Shown: positions 5,935-7,602 of the stretch, piece by piece
Position numbering within the stretch: the first letter of the stretch is position 1
How the letters are laid out: each line of letters starts with the position of its first letter
Source: Alphaproteobacteria bacterium
GTDB lineage: Bacteria > Pseudomonadota > Alphaproteobacteria > Micropepsales > Micropepsaceae
Direction of reading: 5' to 3'
DNA length: 7,602 nucleotides
NCBI GenBank assembly: GCA_028869725.1
Contig: JAGWRJ010000812.1
Coordinates: forward strand, 1-7,602
Position numbers and translations under genes: made by a program
Notes under the pieces: model-generated
The model's input: only the letters and a program-made list of their open reading frames with translations
Database searches by the model: none
Told to the model about the DNA's origin: nothing

Positions 5935-6437
5935 CGGCGGAGATCAGGCTTTCCCGGCAACTGGTGGATCAGCTACAGGCCGATCTGCGTCGCAGGCATC
6001 CTTTTGCTCACGAACGGGTCGGGTTCCTGTCGTGCAGAACGGCGGCCTTGCCGGCCGGGGGTGTAATGATCATTCCGGTGGCTTACCATCCCCTGGAAGA
6101 CAGTGAGTATGTCGAAAGCGATGAAGCAGGCGCGATGATGACCGAGACTGCTATCGGCAGGGCCATGCAGCGCGCCTACCGTGACCGCATGTCGATCGTT
6201 CATGTGCATGAGCACGGCCATAATGGCAGGCCGGGTTTTAGCGGCATCGATATCAGGGAGGCGCACGAGTTCGTTCCGGATTTCTTTAACGCCTGCCCGC
6301 GCCAGCCTCACGGCCTGATGGTGCTGAGCCGCGACTATGCCGCCGGCCTGGTCTGGCGGCACGGCGACGCGGCCGGGCAGCCCGCGTCGGTTACCATTGT
6401 CGGTGCCCCCATGCGTTTCAACAGGATTGCGTCATGA
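5931..6437 (+). CDS. JAB/JAMM-type deubiquitinase-like metallopeptidase
   Basis: A 168-residue zinc isopeptidase-like protein. ATG 5931 overlaps the upstream stop (ATGA) and has GGAG eight bases before it. The open frame upstream of this start runs over the E2 gene and is not used. The JAMM signature is present: Glu28 in HERVGF, the histidine cluster HVHEHGH (91-97), and Ser104/Asp107 in FSGID. In JAMM enzymes two His and the Asp bind zinc and the Glu is the general base. The gap from the second His to Ser is eight residues if His93/His95 are the ligands, one more than the classical seven, so ligand choice is uncertain. In ubiquitin-like operons such enzymes cut after the modifier's terminal glycine, maturing precursors or removing the modifier from targets; here the Ser-Ser tail of the first gene's product is a possible substrate. 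Confidence in the superfamily is high. Confidence 0.9.
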   Translation: MTAEIRLSRQLVDQLQADLRRRHPFAHERVGFLSCRTAALPAGGVMIIPVAYHPLEDSEYVESDEAGAMMTETAIGRAMQRAYRDRMSIVHVHEHGHNGRPGFSGIDIREAHEFVPDFFNACPRQPHGLMVLSRDYAAGLVWRHGDAAGQPASVTIVGAPMRFNRIAS

Positions 6438-7252
6438 CCGAACGCCACTCGCGGCAATCCTTTCTCGGTGCCGATTCCGAGCGCATCCTGCGGGATGCCA
6501 TCGTCGGGATTGCCGGCCTCGGCGGGGGTGGGTCCCACATCGTCCAGCAATTGTCCCATATCGGCATCGGAACCCTGGTGCCGGTCGACCCCGATCATGT
6601 CGAGGACAGCAACCTCAACCGCCTGGTCGGTGCGACCGATGCCGATGTCGCGGCAGGCACACCCAAAGCCGTTGTAGCGGAACGGGTCACAAAGGCCATC
6701 AACCCGAAAGCGCAGATAATTCCTGTGATCGGCCGCTGGCAGGAAGCCCATCTCGAGCTTCGCCGTTGCACGTGCGTCTTTGGCTGCGTCGATAGCTGGA
6801 CCGAGCGTGAGCAGCTGGAGCGCTTCGCCCGGCGTTTCCTGATACCTTACATCGATATCGGAATGGATGTGCACGCCATAGAGGAGAGTGAGTTCAGCAT
6901 CAGCGGCCAGATCTTCCTGTCGATGCCGGGCCAGCCATGCCTGCGTTGCGCCGGGATTCTGACGGACGACCTGCTTGCCGAAGAAGCTCAACGATACGGC
7001 GCTGCCGGCGGCAAACCTCAGGTCATCTGGCCCAATGGTCTTCTCGCCTCGGCCGCCATTGGGTTGTTCATGCAACTGGTCACACCCTGGCACCCGCACC
7101 ACAGGAACTTCGCCTACCTTGAGTATGATGGCGACAATCAGAGTCTCCAGCAAAGTCCGCTTACCGAGTTGATCCGGCGGAAGCCATGCGAGCATTTTGC
7201 GGCGGATGAACTGGGCGAACCGCTGTTCGAGGATATCGCACCGGCCGGTTGA
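6434..7252 (+). CDS. E1-like ThiF-family adenylyltransferase
   Basis: A 272-residue ubiquitin-activating-like enzyme of the ThiF/MoeB/E1 fold. It has the ATP-binding glycine loop GLGGGG (28-33) after the first strand, the acidic Asp52 ending strand two, the DSNLNR motif (58-63) with the Asn and Arg that contact nucleotide, Lys78, and the metal/phosphate Asp120 in GCVDSW. It should adenylate the C-terminal glycine of the ubiquitin-like protein and may then form a thioester. CLRC (169-172) resembles the first half of the usual zinc site; the second half is C252-x-H254 rather than CxxC, so either the zinc site is altered or these cysteines are catalytic. The segment KPQVIWPNGLLAS (194-206) is well preserved and has the look of the E1 proteins found with multiubiquitin genes. 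ATG 6434 overlaps the JAB stop by four bases (ATGA). It is the last gene of the operon. Confidence 0.92.
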   Translation: MTERHSRQSFLGADSERILRDAIVGIAGLGGGGSHIVQQLSHIGIGTLVPVDPDHVEDSNLNRLVGATDADVAAGTPKAVVAERVTKAINPKAQIIPVIGRWQEAHLELRRCTCVFGCVDSWTEREQLERFARRFLIPYIDIGMDVHAIEESEFSISGQIFLSMPGQPCLRCAGILTDDLLAEEAQRYGAAGGKPQVIWPNGLLASAAIGLFMQLVTPWHPHHRNFAYLEYDGDNQSLQQSPLTELIRRKPCEHFAADELGEPLFEDIAPAG

Positions 7253-7602
7253 CGATCAGTGAACCGTCCTCCTGCACATCTGCCCCGACGACCCTGACTG
7301 ATCAGAAAAGAGGGGCTAGGGTCGCTGCTCTCAAAGGTCCGCTATCGGAAAGCTGGCGCAAGCGTCTGAGCGTCCGACAGGGGTCGGTAGCTGCCTGAGC
7401 ACCTGGCAGGCGCAGCGTCAGTCTTTCCTTGCTTCCCAGCCGGAAGCCGCCAGTCCGTTTCCGGCCAATCCCAGCCATAAGCCGGATGACCGGTTTTCAA
7501 TCCGCGTGCCCCGAAGTGGACTGTCGCAAACCCACCCGTTGCGCGCGTCCGAACCCGGGACGAAGCGTCAGATTTCCACCGTCAGATCAGCTACTCATGT
7601 GC
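7253..7602. other. Non-coding stretch after the operon; nothing clear
   Basis: No open frame with family resemblance is present on either strand. A 7-base inverted repeat (7254-7260 with 7297-7303) and GACCCT/AGGGTC arms (7290-7295, 7318-7323) lie just past the E1 stop, but neither is followed by a T run. A small hairpin CCGAC/GTCGG lies near 7375-7388, also without a T run. An 8-base direct repeat CGTCAGAT occurs at 7566 and 7580. The operon terminator is therefore not identified. Confidence 0.5.

Noticed and set aside
6335..7195. Long minus-strand open frame (286 aa) opposite the E1 gene
   Set aside because: It mirrors the codons of the well-supported ThiF gene and shows no family motif; high GC creates such antisense frames.
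7254..7323. Inverted repeats after the E1 stop as an intrinsic terminator
   Set aside because: Stems are only 6-7 bp with loops of 22-36 bases and no T run follows.

Overview
The window looks like accessory DNA (plasmid or genomic island) from a GC-rich Gram-negative bacterium, most likely an alphaproteobacterium. This is inferred from overall codon and GC style, the umuC type and the gene families present. No rRNA, tRNA or housekeeping gene is available to fix the taxon.

Left part (1-3094). The window opens inside a umuC-type translesion polymerase gene whose first ~80 codons lie outside. Convergent to it is a visibly AT-richer gene for an exported protein of unknown function (1033-2430, minus). 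Beyond this, at 2773-2967, lies a second, diverged copy of only the 3' end of a umuC gene, in the same orientation as the first. The exported-protein gene therefore sits between an almost complete umuC and a leftover umuC tail, which suggests an insertion or rearrangement hotspot.

Middle part (3095-4939, all minus). There is a helical protein with a HEPN-like R-x5-H motif resembling AbiU2-type proteins (3095-3793). It is followed by a two-gene unit of an XRE-type repressor and an ImmA/IrrE-type zinc metallopeptidase (4607-4939 and 4041-4610), overlapping by 4 bp.

Right part (5063-7252, plus). A compact four-gene operon, transcribed divergently from the repressor, encodes a complete ubiquitin-like modification system. 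Its products are a double ubiquitin-like (multiubiquitin) protein ending in Arg-Arg-Gly-Gly-Ser-Ser, a small E2-like protein, a JAB/JAMM-type deubiquitinase-like peptidase and a ThiF/E1-like adenylyltransferase. Every junction is a 4-bp GTGA or ATGA overlap. The 123-bp divergent intergenic region holds a plausible promoter (TTGACA, 16 bp, TCTAAC) with two short palindromes over the -35 box and the start region, probably the repressor's operators.

The suggested logic resembles other bacterial defence loci. A repressor holds a ubiquitin-like conjugation system silent, and the metallopeptidase, perhaps after DNA damage, removes the repressor. The E1 then activates the Ubl, the E2-like protein passes it to a target, and the JAB peptidase matures or removes it. 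The closest described relatives are the prokaryotic E1/E2/JAB/multiubiquitin operons predicted by comparative genomics and the experimentally studied bacterial ISG15-like (BIL) antiphage systems. The coupling to an XRE/ImmA switch and a neighbouring HEPN protein is the most novel aspect. The last 350 bp contain no gene I can support.
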